Shown in pieces: positions 33,555 through 42,212 of a stretch of DNA of 59,024 nucleotides. A program made the position numbers and the translations under genes. Each line of letters starts with the position of its first letter. The stretch's first letter is position 1. A model generated the notes under the pieces. That model saw only the letters and a list, made by a program, of their open reading frames with translations, was not told the origin of the DNA and did not search any database. The stretch covers positions 1 to 59,024 of the forward strand of contig JAGBBE010000094.1 of assembly GCA_017938645.1 (NCBI GenBank), written 5' to 3'. The stretch is from Clostridia bacterium (lineage in GTDB: Bacteria > Bacillota_A > Clostridia > Christensenellales > Aristaeellaceae).

Positions 33555-34286
33555 TTAAAGGGTGAATTCAACACGAGATACACGGCCGATGAAGTTGATA
33601 TCAGGCAGCGCAACGGTTTCAGCATTGTATTCCCGGTCATAGCTCTGCAAAAGCACATGCATAGCATCGAGCTTCTTGATCTTGCGTAGGAAGCGATGCT
33701 GATTATATTCCACCAGCATCACAGCGCCATCAATAGGGCTGTTGGAAGGCACGATCAGGCAGACGTCCTCGCGCAGGATCCGGAAGCCGCGCATGCTGTC
33801 ATCGGGCGCAGAAAGATAGAAAACCTTATCCGGCGCCGCGCCTTCAATGCGGCCGTCGAGGATGGGCAGCAGGCGGTGGTCGATTTCCTTCAGCACGGCG
33901 TTGTATACAGGCACACGCTTGAGTACGCTGGTGAGCGCATCCAGCCAGATGCTGCCGGACACAGGCGCATCATCCTTGCTCTGATACACTGCTTCGCTTT
34001 CCGCCTTGCGGGCAGGCTGAGCGGGCTTGGATACCACGGTCTTGGGCTTTACGGTTTCCAGATCAACCGTTGCAGCGATATCATCCAGTGAGAACCCCAC
34101 TTCGTTGTGCTCAGTCAGACCCATCTTTTTGAGAATGCGGCGCGCCTGATCATCAGCGATAATGCGCTTTCCCTCTTCCACATCCTTCAGATATCCTTCG
34201 CTCACGCCGCCAAGCTTGGCAACTTGCTTGAGCGTCATCTTTCTGCGCAGGCGTTCCGTGCGCAGCAAATCTCCCAGTCGGCTCAT
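33555..34286 (-). CDS. HTH regulator with S24/LexA-like C-terminal domain
   Basis: A 243-residue regulator. Residues 6-60 are a Cro/CI-type HTH (LRTERLRRKMTLKQVAKLGG, SEGYLKDVEEGK). Residues 75-110 are a Lys/Pro-rich linker. Residues 140-243 resemble the LexA/CI peptidase fold: FYLSAPDDSMRGFRI contains the Ser in DSM, and the lysine-bearing strand would be NQHRFLRKIKK. Aligning that strand to LexA VKRLKK places Arg at the catalytic Lys position, so self-cleavage is doubtful. No phage genes are near. AAGGAG precedes the ATG, 8 bases away. Confidence 0.8.
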   Translation of the reverse strand: MSRLGDLLRTERLRRKMTLKQVAKLGGVSEGYLKDVEEGKRIIADDQARRILKKMGLTEHNEVGFSLDDIAATVDLETVKPKTVVSKPAQPARKAESEAVYQSKDDAPVSGSIWLDALTSVLKRVPVYNAVLKEIDHRLLPILDGRIEGAAPDKVFYLSAPDDSMRGFRILREDVCLIVPSNSPIDGAVMLVEYNQHRFLRKIKKLDAMHVLLQSYDREYNAETVALPDINFIGRVSRVEFTL

Positions 34287-34331
34287 ATCAAAAAACTCCT
34301 TTGCGTGGATGGATTGATTTGGTTGTGGAAT

Positions 34332-34360
34332 AGTATATCACACTTTCCTGCAGATTACAA
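34332..34360 (-). promoter_or_regulatory. Promoter of the HTH/S24-like regulator
   Basis: Minus strand TTGTAA, 17-base spacer, TATACT. Confidence 0.7.
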
Positions 34361-34397
34361 AAGATAACGGCTTCTATCCTGAAAACCGTTGGAAAGC

Positions 34398-34426
34398 TTG
34401 TTTTTTGACGATACTGATGTTATAAT
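34398..34426 (+). promoter_or_regulatory. Promoter of yicC-gmk-rpoZ-coaBC
   Basis: TTGTTT, 17-base spacer, TATAAT preceded by TGT, an extended -10. It diverges from the regulator promoter. Confidence 0.7.
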
Positions 34427-34463
34427 GAAAGGTACCGTATATCAGAAGGAGGCGAGCGGTACC

Positions 34464-35339
34464 ATGCAGAGCATGACTGGTTACGGAAGGCATCGCGTAT
34501 GCCGCGATGGACGCGAGATAACCCTCGAATTGAAGGCCGTAAACCATCGTTTTCTGGATATTTCCTTCCGGCTCCCCAAGAATCTTGCTTTTTTGGAGGA
34601 CGCACTCAGGACGCGCATCAATCAGAGCAATCTGAGGCGCGGACATCTGGACGTCTTTGTCACCTATCAGAATACCCGCACCGACGCGCGCGAGGTACGC
34701 ATTGACGAAACGCTCCTGGCCGCTTTCAATCAGGCCATATCCGCTGTCAAAAAGCCGCTGGACGGCTATCGCCGCGCAACCGCTGCCGAAGTGCTTACCC
34801 TCAGCGGTGCTCTCACGGTGGTTCAGGCTGATGAGGACACCGAGGCGGTTACCGCTCTGGCTCTGGAAGCTTTTGACGGCGCTGTGGAGGCGCTCATCGC
34901 CATGCGCGACCGCGAAGGCCAGCATCTGGCAGACGATCTTCTCGGCAATCTCACCGAGCTTGCCAAGCTCCGCGAACAGATTATCGTCCGTGCGCCTGAA
35001 GTACCCGAGGATTTCCGCAAGCGTCTAAACGCAAGGCTCGACGAGTGGGACGTCAACTCCGTTGATCCTCAGCGTGTTGCACAGGAGGTTGCCATCATGG
35101 CCGACCGCTGCGCCATCGACGAGGAGCTCAGCCGTCTTGAAGGTCACATCGACCAGTTCACCGAAAGCGTTGTCAACGGCACAGAAGTCGGCCGCAAGCT
35201 TGACTTCCTGCTGCAGGAGATGAACCGCGAGGTCAACACCATGGGCTCCAAGGCTTCTGATTCGCAGATTGCCCAGTGTGTGGTGGATGCCAAGTGCATC
35301 ATCGAAAAGCTCCGCGAACAGGTTCAGAACGCTGTGTAA
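34464..35339 (+). CDS. YicC family endoribonuclease-like protein
   Basis: A 291-residue YicC/YloC protein; this family was recently shown to include endoribonucleases. It begins MQSMTGYGRHRV, contains the N-terminal block LELKAVNHRFLDISFRLP, and ends with the C-terminal domain EVAIMADRCAIDEELSRL, LDFLLQEMNREVNTMGSK. I start it at the ATG after AGAAGGAGG; upstream in-frame ATGs lie within the promoter and leader. It heads a Firmicute-typical operon with gmk, rpoZ and coaBC. The remA/DUF370 gene often found between yicC and gmk is absent here. Confidence 0.92.
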   Translation: MQSMTGYGRHRVCRDGREITLELKAVNHRFLDISFRLPKNLAFLEDALRTRINQSNLRRGHLDVFVTYQNTRTDAREVRIDETLLAAFNQAISAVKKPLDGYRRATAAEVLTLSGALTVVQADEDTEAVTALALEAFDGAVEALIAMRDREGQHLADDLLGNLTELAKLREQIIVRAPEVPEDFRKRLNARLDEWDVNSVDPQRVAQEVAIMADRCAIDEELSRLEGHIDQFTESVVNGTEVGRKLDFLLQEMNREVNTMGSKASDSQIAQCVVDAKCIIEKLREQVQNAV

Positions 35340-35376
35340 TCCATTTTCCGGAACGAAGAAAGCGAGGTTTGATCCA

Positions 35377-35985
35377 ATGGCTGTCCAGATTGAACGCACA
35401 GGCATGCTGCTGATCATTTCAGGTCCTTCCGGCACCGGAAAAGGAACGCTGGTGAAGAAACTGATGGATTCCGATCCCAGCTTCCGCTTTTCCTGCAGCG
35501 TTACCACCCGTGAGCCGCGCACCGGTGAAATCGACGGCGTGCATTACCACTTTGTAACGGATGAAGAATACAATCGCATGGTGGAAAACAACGAGTTCCT
35601 CGAGCATGCCACCGTGCACGACCATCACTACGGCACGCTGCGCAAGCCTGTTGAAGAAATGATGAAGCAGGGCTACAATGTGCTGCTGGACATCGATCCG
35701 CAGGGCGCCATCAACGTGATGGAAAATACGTCGGATTATGTAAGCGTGTTCATCCTTCCGCCCAGTTTCGAAGATCTGCGTGTAAGGCTCTATACCCGCA
35801 ACACCGACGATCCCGCCGTGATTGAGCGCAGGCTCAACAACGCCCGCGGCGAGGTTAAAAAGATCGACCGCTATCAATATTCGCTGATTAATGACGATCT
35901 GGAGCTTGCTTTCGCTCAGCTTCAGAGCATCGTCACTGCGGAAAAACTCCGCACCAACCGCTGCAAACCCACCATTACCGACTAA
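35377..35985 (+). CDS. gmk: Guanylate kinase
   Basis: It phosphorylates GMP to GDP with ATP. The P-loop is GPSGTGKGT at residues 16-24, the GMP site is SVTTREPRTGEIDGVHY, and RIDR-type lid and IERRLNNARGE follow. Length 202 is normal. I start it at MAVQIERTG, where GAGGT lies upstream; a longer reading of 36 residues would overlap yicC. It stands second in the yicC operon and links the cluster to nucleotide supply. Confidence 0.96.
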   Translation: MAVQIERTGMLLIISGPSGTGKGTLVKKLMDSDPSFRFSCSVTTREPRTGEIDGVHYHFVTDEEYNRMVENNEFLEHATVHDHHYGTLRKPVEEMMKQGYNVLLDIDPQGAINVMENTSDYVSVFILPPSFEDLRVRLYTRNTDDPAVIERRLNNARGEVKKIDRYQYSLINDDLELAFAQLQSIVTAEKLRTNRCKPTITD

Positions 35986-36016
35986 CCAATCCGAGAATTT
36001 GAAGGAGGAAACCCGA

Positions 36017-36229
36017 ATGCCTATCGTACAGCCCACCATCGTTGAACTGAGTGAAAAGGTTGACTGCCGCTATACCCTCGTTGTGGAAGCCAGCAAGCGT
36101 GCCCGTCAGCTCGTCGACGGCGCTCAGCCCCTGATCGACCCCAAGGATATGAAGCCGCTCAAGATCGCCGTTGAAGAAATCAATCGCGGCCTGCTCACCT
36201 ACGACCGCGACGCCGACGTGGAGGGCTGA
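36017..36229 (+). CDS. rpoZ: RNA polymerase omega subunit
   Basis: A 70-residue omega subunit that helps assemble RNA polymerase. The family core is present (YTLVVEASKRARQLVDGA, then KPLKIAVEEINRGLL). GAAGGAGGAAA precedes the ATG. The start was chosen over an earlier in-frame ATG that lies inside gmk. It ends 2 bases before coaBC. Confidence 0.95.
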   Translation: MPIVQPTIVELSEKVDCRYTLVVEASKRARQLVDGAQPLIDPKDMKPLKIAVEEINRGLLTYDRDADVEG

Positions 36230-36231
36230 GA

Positions 36232-37428
36232 ATGCTCACTGGCAAGCATGTGGTTCTGGGCGTAACAGGCGGAATTGCCGCCTACAAGGCCTGTGAGGTC
36301 GTTTCTCGCCTTCGCAAACTCCACGCCGAGGTTGACGTGATCATGACCGAGAACGCCACCCGCCTGGTTGCTCCGCTCACCTTTGAAACGCTGAGCAACC
36401 GTCCGGTGTGTGTGGACACCTTTTCCCGCATTGAATCCTGGGATGTAAAGCACATTTCCCTTGCTCAGAAGGCCGATCTGATGCTTGTTGCGCCTGCAAC
36501 GGCCAACATCATGGCCAAGCTCGCGCATGGCATTGCGGATGATATGCTTTCCACCACGCTGCTTGCCACCAAAGCGCCCATCCTTCTTGCACCTGCCATG
36601 AACACCGGCATGTGGACGGCGGATGTCACTCAGCAGAACCTGAAGATCCTGCTTGACCGTGGCATCCATACCGTAGGACCTGCAAGCGGTTTTCTCGCCT
36701 GCGGAGATAACGGCGCAGGACGCATGAGTGAGCCTGTTCAAATTGTGGAAGCAGCCTGCGCTCTGCTCTGCCCGAAAAAGGATCTGGAAGGTCTCAAGGT
36801 GCTTGTCACCGCTGGGCCTACCGTGGAACGCATTGATCCGGTCCGCTATCTGACCAACGACTCCTCCGGCAAGATGGGCTATGCACTTGCTGATGCCGCT
36901 CAGAAGCGCGGCGCTGAGGTTACGCTGGTTTCCGGTCCCGTCTCCCTCACTCCCCCGTCTGGTGTTTCAGTCGTTCCCGTTACGTCCACAATGAGCCTGT
37001 ATGAAGCGATGATGGACTTGTGTGAATCACAGGATATTATCGTGCAGGCAGCAGCTCCTGCGGATTACCGCGTAGAGCATCCGTCGGATCAGAAAATCAA
37101 GAAGGACGACGGCGAACCACTCGTGCTTAGGCTGGTCGAAAATCCCGACATTGCCAAAGCGGTTGGCCAGCGCAAAAAGGAAGGACAGGTTCTGGTAGGC
37201 TTCGCAGCTGAAACGCAGAATGTGCTTGCAAATGCACAAAAGAAGCTGGCGAAGAAAAACCTTGATCTGATCGTTGCCAATGACGTTACCGCTGAAGGCG
37301 CAGGTTTTGGCGTGGATACCAATATCGTAACGCTGATTACCGCAGAAGGCGGTGAGGCTCTTCCCAAGATGAGCAAGCGTGAAGTCGCCGACCGCATCTG
37401 GGACAAGGCGCTTTCTCTGAAAAAATAA
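36232..37428 (+). CDS. coaBC: Bifunctional phosphopantothenoylcysteine decarboxylase/synthetase
   Basis: It performs two coenzyme A steps: CTP-dependent ligation of cysteine to phosphopantothenate (CoaB) and FMN-dependent decarboxylation (CoaC). The N-terminal CoaC part (residues 1-180) has GVTGGIAAYKACEV, the ATANIMAKLAHGIADDML segment and PAMNTGMW. The CoaB part starts with VTAGPTVERIDPVRYLTNDS and has the AAPADYRVE motif and a conserved KKDDGEPLVLRLVENPDI stretch. Length 398 is normal. It ends the operon at a strong terminator; priA, often next in other Firmicutes, is absent. Confidence 0.96.
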   Translation: MLTGKHVVLGVTGGIAAYKACEVVSRLRKLHAEVDVIMTENATRLVAPLTFETLSNRPVCVDTFSRIESWDVKHISLAQKADLMLVAPATANIMAKLAHGIADDMLSTTLLATKAPILLAPAMNTGMWTADVTQQNLKILLDRGIHTVGPASGFLACGDNGAGRMSEPVQIVEAACALLCPKKDLEGLKVLVTAGPTVERIDPVRYLTNDSSGKMGYALADAAQKRGAEVTLVSGPVSLTPPSGVSVVPVTSTMSLYEAMMDLCESQDIIVQAAAPADYRVEHPSDQKIKKDDGEPLVLRLVENPDIAKAVGQRKKEGQVLVGFAAETQNVLANAQKKLAKKNLDLIVANDVTAEGAGFGVDTNIVTLITAEGGEALPKMSKREVADRIWDKALSLKK

Positions 37429-37437
37429 ACGATATGC

Positions 37438-37479
37438 AAAAGTCCGGTTCCCATTTATGCAGGGAACCGGACTTTTTTT
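37438..37479. terminator. Bidirectional terminator of coaBC and the VTC gene
   Basis: AGTCCGGTTCCC pairs perfectly with GGGAACCGGACT around a 9-base loop, with A-run before and TTTTTTT after. The VTC-domain stop codon lies 2 bases further. Confidence 0.93.
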
Positions 37480-37480
37480 G

Positions 37481-38185
37481 TTACTCAAAGTTTTCAAACC
37501 GGCGGCACCAGACATACTTCGAAATGGCACTGTTCTGCGCGCTGTGCACATGTGTGCAGAGGATATCGCGGATGTATGGCGGCAGAAAACGGTTGAACTT
37601 AACCTCAAGGATCAGTTCGTTGTGATCGAAGGCCGGAATCGTGGGCACATACGGGTTGAAAATATCCTTGGATAAAAGCCCTGTGTGGAGCTGCTTGTCG
37701 AAAGTGATGCGCACTTCCTCAGCCTGATGGATATATGCCTCACGCACATAGTCGACAATCACGACCGGTTTCAGCCCGTTGATGGACATTTCACGGTAGA
37801 CGTCGCGCAGCAATCCGCTGCGGGTACGCTCAAGGCCCGTGGGATCGCCTGCGATGAGCTGTTCCGCCAGAAGACGCGGAATTCCCAGCGAACGCTTGGA
37901 GATCAGCTGGCCGACCTTGGTCTTGCATTCCATACGGATGACCTTATCGGAGAAATTGTAGATTCGAATGCGGTATTTGTCACGATTCTTCACACCATCC
38001 AGCTTATCGATCAGCGCAGCGTTGTCGCGCGTATCAAAGTACAGCGAACGGATGGCATACTCATTGTTTTCATCGCCGTTTGGATCGCGCTGAAGAGTGC
38101 GGTCAAGCACGCGCCGCAGCACCTCGTACTCCAGCGGTGAAATGAAGAATTTGAGTTCATGCCGCAGCGGTACAGAAATCGCCAT
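37481..38185 (-). CDS. VTC-domain (polyphosphate polymerase-type) protein
   Basis: A 234-residue protein matching the VTC domain, which in yeast Vtc4 is a tunnel-shaped polyphosphate polymerase of the CYTH-like fold. Basic and acidic tunnel residues all have counterparts: R8/E10/K12 (RHELKF), R72 and R74 (YRIRIY), E86/K88/K90 (ECKTK), R148 (YVREAY), R159 (VRITFD), E194/K196 (LEVKF) and K223 (ISKY). No SPX or membrane domain is attached. It follows the DUF4956 gene by 15 bases, with AGAAGGAGG before the ATG, as the last gene of the CotH operon. Polyphosphate synthesis is a family-based inference; bacterial members are little studied. Confidence 0.87.
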   Translation of the reverse strand: MAISVPLRHELKFFISPLEYEVLRRVLDRTLQRDPNGDENNEYAIRSLYFDTRDNAALIDKLDGVKNRDKYRIRIYNFSDKVIRMECKTKVGQLISKRSLGIPRLLAEQLIAGDPTGLERTRSGLLRDVYREMSINGLKPVVIVDYVREAYIHQAEEVRITFDKQLHTGLLSKDIFNPYVPTIPAFDHNELILEVKFNRFLPPYIRDILCTHVHSAQNSAISKYVWCRRFENFE

Positions 38186-38200
38186 GGCTGCCTCCTTCTC

Positions 38201-38896
38201 TTATGCGCCCACTTCGCTCTGGCAGGCCACCAGCGTAGCGTCGTGTACGCCTTCGATGTCCAGCATACGGGTCACAACCTCGGTACGCTCGCTCAGACGA
38301 ACTTCATAGGTCATCTCAGCTCCGGCACGGGTCAAGGTCTTGGAACGGAGCTTGCTGCTCTTGACGCTGCGGTGAAGCTCGGTCTGAATCGCGGCCTCGC
38401 AGTATTCATCATAGTGAATCACCAGCAGATAGGCATTGGGATTGGTGAACTTGATGAAGGTCAGCACGAACATCAGCACGGAAATGCAGAGCACAACGAT
38501 CAGCGCAATCAGGTACAGACCTGCGCCCAGCAGAATGCCCATGGTCAGCGCCCAGAACATGTACGCCGTATCCAGAGGATCCTTCACAGCCGTACGGAAA
38601 CGCACAATGGAAAGTGCGCCGACCATACCCATCGACAGCGCGATATCGCTTCGGATACCCATGGTAACAGGGGTTGTGATCAGCGTAAGCATGATCAGGG
38701 TGATGGTGAAGGACGGGCTGTAGAGCACGCCACGGTAGGTCTTGCGGTAGACCAGCGCAATGATCATGCCGATCACAAAGGCAAGACCAAGCGCAATAAA
38801 CAAATCGGCAGGAACGATGGATTTGAACTGGGCGGCAAGCGTATTGGTCTGCAAAAGCTTGGTCGCACTGGTGGCTGTGACGAGCGTGTTGAACAT
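38201..38896 (-). CDS. DUF4956 membrane protein
   Basis: A 231-residue protein with four hydrophobic helices between residues 25 and 150 and a C-terminal soluble domain of about 75 residues with an ACT-like strand pattern (YEVRLSERTEVVTRMLDI, then HDATLVACQ). The motif SMGMVGALSIVRFRTAVKDP between helices is the signature of DUF4956, which commonly neighbours VTC-domain and CotH genes. The function is unknown; a channel or anchor for the VTC enzyme is one possibility. AAAGGAGGAA precedes the ATG, 34 bases after the CotH gene. Confidence 0.87.
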   Translation of the reverse strand: MFNTLVTATSATKLLQTNTLAAQFKSIVPADLFIALGLAFVIGMIIALVYRKTYRGVLYSPSFTITLIMLTLITTPVTMGIRSDIALSMGMVGALSIVRFRTAVKDPLDTAYMFWALTMGILLGAGLYLIALIVVLCISVLMFVLTFIKFTNPNAYLLVIHYDEYCEAAIQTELHRSVKSSKLRSKTLTRAGAEMTYEVRLSERTEVVTRMLDIEGVHDATLVACQSEVGA

Positions 38897-38930
38897 AAGG
38901 AAGGTTCCTCCTTTGTGGTCGTTTGATGGA

Positions 38931-41900
38931 TTAGAGAATCGCGTCTGCGGGCATTTCAGGCTTTTCGCCGAAATAGATTACCATTTGACCGTCAGTCAGC
39001 TGGAACTGTTCCTGAATCATCTCGTAGAGATAAGTCGGACGCTTTTTGATAACATTGCGGGTAAAGTTGAGTCGCTTGTTCCAGTAGCTCAATGCGCCCT
39101 CCGGCGTAAGCGGCGAGTCAAAGTTGATGCGGCGGTCATTTTCTTCCGCCCAGCGTGCGAAGTGCAGCGGCATCTCAGGTTCCAGCACAGCAGCCATTTC
39201 ATTATAGAGTTCCGTCATAAATTCCGTGGTGAACACCTGGAAAATTTCCCCCAGACGCGTCAGGAACTTATGTCTCATCTCATCATTTTCAAGCAGCTTG
39301 CGAATCAGCGTGTTGTTGATCTTTTGGTCACCAGCGCCGCTCGGCTTCAGATAGCTCTTGGGGCTGTTAAAGGAGGAATTGAACAGTCCGTAGTCTGAAT
39401 CGTAGAAGATCCAGCGCCACTTGGCGTCCTCCTGCTTAAGCTTGTAAAAGCGGATGTTACCAGGGTCAGAGTTTCCGAAGAACATTTCAAAGGCCATATA
39501 GTCGAAGTAGTTATCCACATCGACATTGTCCAGAATGTACTGCAGATCCTCCTCGTTGGTTCCGGGTGAGGAGGCTTCCACCTTCTTGATCATCGCCCTG
39601 TACTCGGCGTTGCTGCCGAAGTTAACCGTACCGCTGGCTTCCAGCAGATCCATGTTGTCCGCCTCATCCAGCGAAAGACCTTCATGCTGGGCTACAAAGA
39701 AGCGGTCGACACGTTCACGCAGGTTGTAATGTCCCCAGTAAACACCATTGAGGTAGACAACAACCGGTTTCCAGTCCTGATAGATCACCGTGGAAGGCGT
39801 GTCGGTTATGGTGTTGAAGCGCTTGATCAGCTGGCTCTGGAATGCGTCGTTCATGCGCGTCCATACGCCGTCGTTACCGCCCATACGAAGCACAAAGCAC
39901 TTGTATTCTGTGAATTCCAGATCATCGAAAAGCTTGGCGTTGAAATACTTTTCACCGTACTTGGCTTTTGCTCGTACCTTGAAGGTTTTTTGCGGAATAT
40001 CCAGACTGTACTGGCCCTGCAGGCCGAATTCGCAATCCTGACTCAGAATGGTCGTACCATCGCTACCGTAGTACTCAATATGACCCGGCCGCTCTTCTTT
40101 GCCGTATTCACGGTAGTTGGGATATTCGCCCGTGGTAAGCTTGAAGCGGATCTTGGCGTCCTCAGGAATTTCGCCGCCGATGGAGAGCATGCCGTTTTCT
40201 TCGTTCCAAAGTTCATATGGATCCGCAACGAGGCTCACAACCGGGAAGGCGTGGTAGAGATTCATCAGATACGTCTGAGTGATGGTTTCGCTTGGCTGGA
40301 GTGTTCCGCCAAGATCAAAGGCGCGTGCCCTGAGCACCGTTACGCGAGTAATGTCCAGCATCTGTCCGGCGCTGTAGCGCGTAGCGTTTTCGCGTGTCGG
40401 AATGGAACCATCCGTGGTATAGTAGACTTCGCTTCCTTCAGGAACGGAGATAGCCACCTGAATGGTATCTTTATATTCGCCGCCAGGCAGGGAAAACGCC
40501 GGATTCTTCGTGTATCCGTAATATCCTGTGCCGTTTGCCATTCCGGGCGTGGGAATGTCGTAGTAATAGAAGCCGTTCTGGCCAAGGGTGCGGCCATAGC
40601 TGTGGTCGGTGGGGATCAGGCTTAAAGGCATGCGGTCAAGCACGCGGCCTGTAGGGTCGCAAAACGAGATGGTTTCACCGCCGTCGCGGGTCAGCTTGAA
40701 ATTGGTGTGATAATCCGTAACCGTGGTAAGCTCCGGCTGAGCATCCAGATAGATGATTTTGTATTCACCCGGCAGAATATAGGCGTTTTCGGGAAACTGC
40801 CAGCGGCGCGGGCGCTTGAGGCTGTCGCTGAGACCGTATCCCTGCAGATAGACGGTCTCAGCAGAAGAGTTGTACAGTTCGATATAGTCCGTCGTTGCGC
40901 CGGTGGGGCCGAGTACGATGGTATCGTTGCTCGCGCCTACCTCGCTGATGAGCACGCCGGTGTAATTGTACGCACGATAAATCTGCTCAGCCTGCGCCTG
41001 GCCGGCGGCGTTGTTCGCCTGGCCAGGGCTGGTGAGCTGGAACAGACGCCAATCGCCCACATCGCTGCGTCCGTAGGAATAATCCTCCGGCACGTTTTCA
41101 ATGCTGACGCGGTCAATCAGACGTCCGCGGTCGTCACTGAGCACAACGCTCTCACGTTCTGCAGACAGCGAAAAGCTGGTATGCGGAATACCATTGAGCT
41201 GCATCTTGTCCTTGCTGGAGCAGTAGACAAGATAGTAACCTCCCGGAGGAATGCTCGCACCGTCAGGAAAGCGCCACTTCATGGGCTTGTTTTCCTTGTC
41301 GCTGAGATAATATCCGGTCAGCGAAATGGTTTCGTTTGTGTTGTTCTTCAGTTCGATCCAGTCAACAATTTCTCCGTCCTCATCCGGAATGCTCAGTCTC
41401 GGATCAGGGCAGACCTCGTTGATCACCAGATCTCCGCTTTCGATGGCGTTTGCCGTGCGGTAAGCCACAAAGCCTTCTTCACTGTTTTCATACTCAGGAC
41501 TGTAGAAGGTAGTGGTTTCGTAATGACGCACGCCATCTTCATCCACACTGCTGAGAATGTAGCTGGAGTCGGCAATCAGCGTAGGCGTTGCCAGCTCGTC
41601 GATCAGGTACATTTCAGGATCATACAGGTAGATATGATCTCCGGCAGAGGAAATCTTGAACTTTCCGTGGAAGGGCAGCGAAGGATCCAGCTGATAGCTG
41701 TCCGACGCAAATACAATCACACGCTCCCCTGCTCTGAGCGTATACTTGGGGAACGGAAAAGTGATACGGTCCGTACGGTTGGTCAGCATAACGCCTTCCA
41801 TTTCAATATCATGACCGGATCCGTTATACAGTTCGAGCCAGTCGCTGAATTCGCCGTTTTCATCCGGCACAGCGGAATTATTGGCCGCCATCACTTCGCT

Positions 41901-42125
41901 GATGACAAGCCCGTCATAATAGCTGCCGCCCACATGACGGCCGGCCTCTTTGGGAAATATGAGATACATCACGACCAGCAGCGCGACAAACAGAATCATT
42001 AGCGGCAATACGCCAAGCGACCTGTTCTTTTTCCTTCTCGGCTTATAGTCTTTAGCCTGCCGTCTGGAAACCGGCGTGGCTGCGTCGCTGCGCGTTGTGC
42101 GTTGCGGCGGGGTATTGTATTGCAT
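38931..42125 (-). CDS. Membrane-anchored lamin-tail/CotH kinase-like protein
   Basis: A 1064-residue protein. Residues 1-36 are basic and cytoplasmic, and residues 37-57 are one membrane helix, so the rest is outside. Three lamin-tail domains follow at roughly 70-185, 236-355 and 393-515 (each with a VISEV or INEV start, a DWIELKN/DYIELYN core and a WRFP strand). A chitobiase-type beta-sandwich lies at about 535-625 (YYTTDGSIPT). Residues 626-1020 are a CotH domain with YWGHYNLRERVDR, GNSDPGNIRFYK and WIFYDSDYG, the region corresponding to metal-binding residues of this atypical kinase family. B. subtilis CotH phosphorylates spore coat proteins; the target here is unknown. GGAGGG precedes the ATG, behind a TTTCCA-17-TATAAT promoter. 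Confidence 0.85.
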   Translation of the reverse strand: MQYNTPPQRTTRSDAATPVSRRQAKDYKPRRKKNRSLGVLPLMILFVALLVVMYLIFPKEAGRHVGGSYYDGLVISEVMAANNSAVPDENGEFSDWLELYNGSGHDIEMEGVMLTNRTDRITFPFPKYTLRAGERVIVFASDSYQLDPSLPFHGKFKISSAGDHIYLYDPEMYLIDELATPTLIADSSYILSSVDEDGVRHYETTTFYSPEYENSEEGFVAYRTANAIESGDLVINEVCPDPRLSIPDEDGEIVDWIELKNNTNETISLTGYYLSDKENKPMKWRFPDGASIPPGGYYLVYCSSKDKMQLNGIPHTSFSLSAERESVVLSDDRGRLIDRVSIENVPEDYSYGRSDVGDWRLFQLTSPGQANNAAGQAQAEQIYRAYNYTGVLISEVGASNDTIVLGPTGATTDYIELYNSSAETVYLQGYGLSDSLKRPRRWQFPENAYILPGEYKIIYLDAQPELTTVTDYHTNFKLTRDGGETISFCDPTGRVLDRMPLSLIPTDHSYGRTLGQNGFYYYDIPTPGMANGTGYYGYTKNPAFSLPGGEYKDTIQVAISVPEGSEVYYTTDGSIPTRENATRYSAGQMLDITRVTVLRARAFDLGGTLQPSETITQTYLMNLYHAFPVVSLVADPYELWNEENGMLSIGGEIPEDAKIRFKLTTGEYPNYREYGKEERPGHIEYYGSDGTTILSQDCEFGLQGQYSLDIPQKTFKVRAKAKYGEKYFNAKLFDDLEFTEYKCFVLRMGGNDGVWTRMNDAFQSQLIKRFNTITDTPSTVIYQDWKPVVVYLNGVYWGHYNLRERVDRFFVAQHEGLSLDEADNMDLLEASGTVNFGSNAEYRAMIKKVEASSPGTNEEDLQYILDNVDVDNYFDYMAFEMFFGNSDPGNIRFYKLKQEDAKWRWIFYDSDYGLFNSSFNSPKSYLKPSGAGDQKINNTLIRKLLENDEMRHKFLTRLGEIFQVFTTEFMTELYNEMAAVLEPEMPLHFARWAEENDRRINFDSPLTPEGALSYWNKRLNFTRNVIKKRPTYLYEMIQEQFQLTDGQMVIYFGEKPEMPADAIL

Positions 42126-42170
42126 ATACTCCCTCCTTTCCTGTGTAGCTCGATCAAAAGACCGCTATCC

Positions 42171-42199
42171 ATTATAACACAAGGGTGTGCGCTTGGAAA
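42171..42199 (-). promoter_or_regulatory. Promoter of the CotH-DUF4956-VTC operon
   Basis: Minus strand TTTCCA, 17-base spacer, TATAAT. It is a vegetative-type promoter, not an obvious sporulation promoter. Confidence 0.68.
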
Positions 42200-42212
42200 C
42201 GACCAATTTGTA

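Noticed and set aside
33555..34286. Prophage origin for the HTH/S24-like regulator
   Set aside because: No integrase, antirepressor, structural gene or att-like repeat is near; neighbours are housekeeping genes.
34405..34410. TTGACG near the yicC promoter
   Set aside because: It is only 10 bases from TATAAT; TTGTTT at the proper distance plus an extended -10 is preferred.
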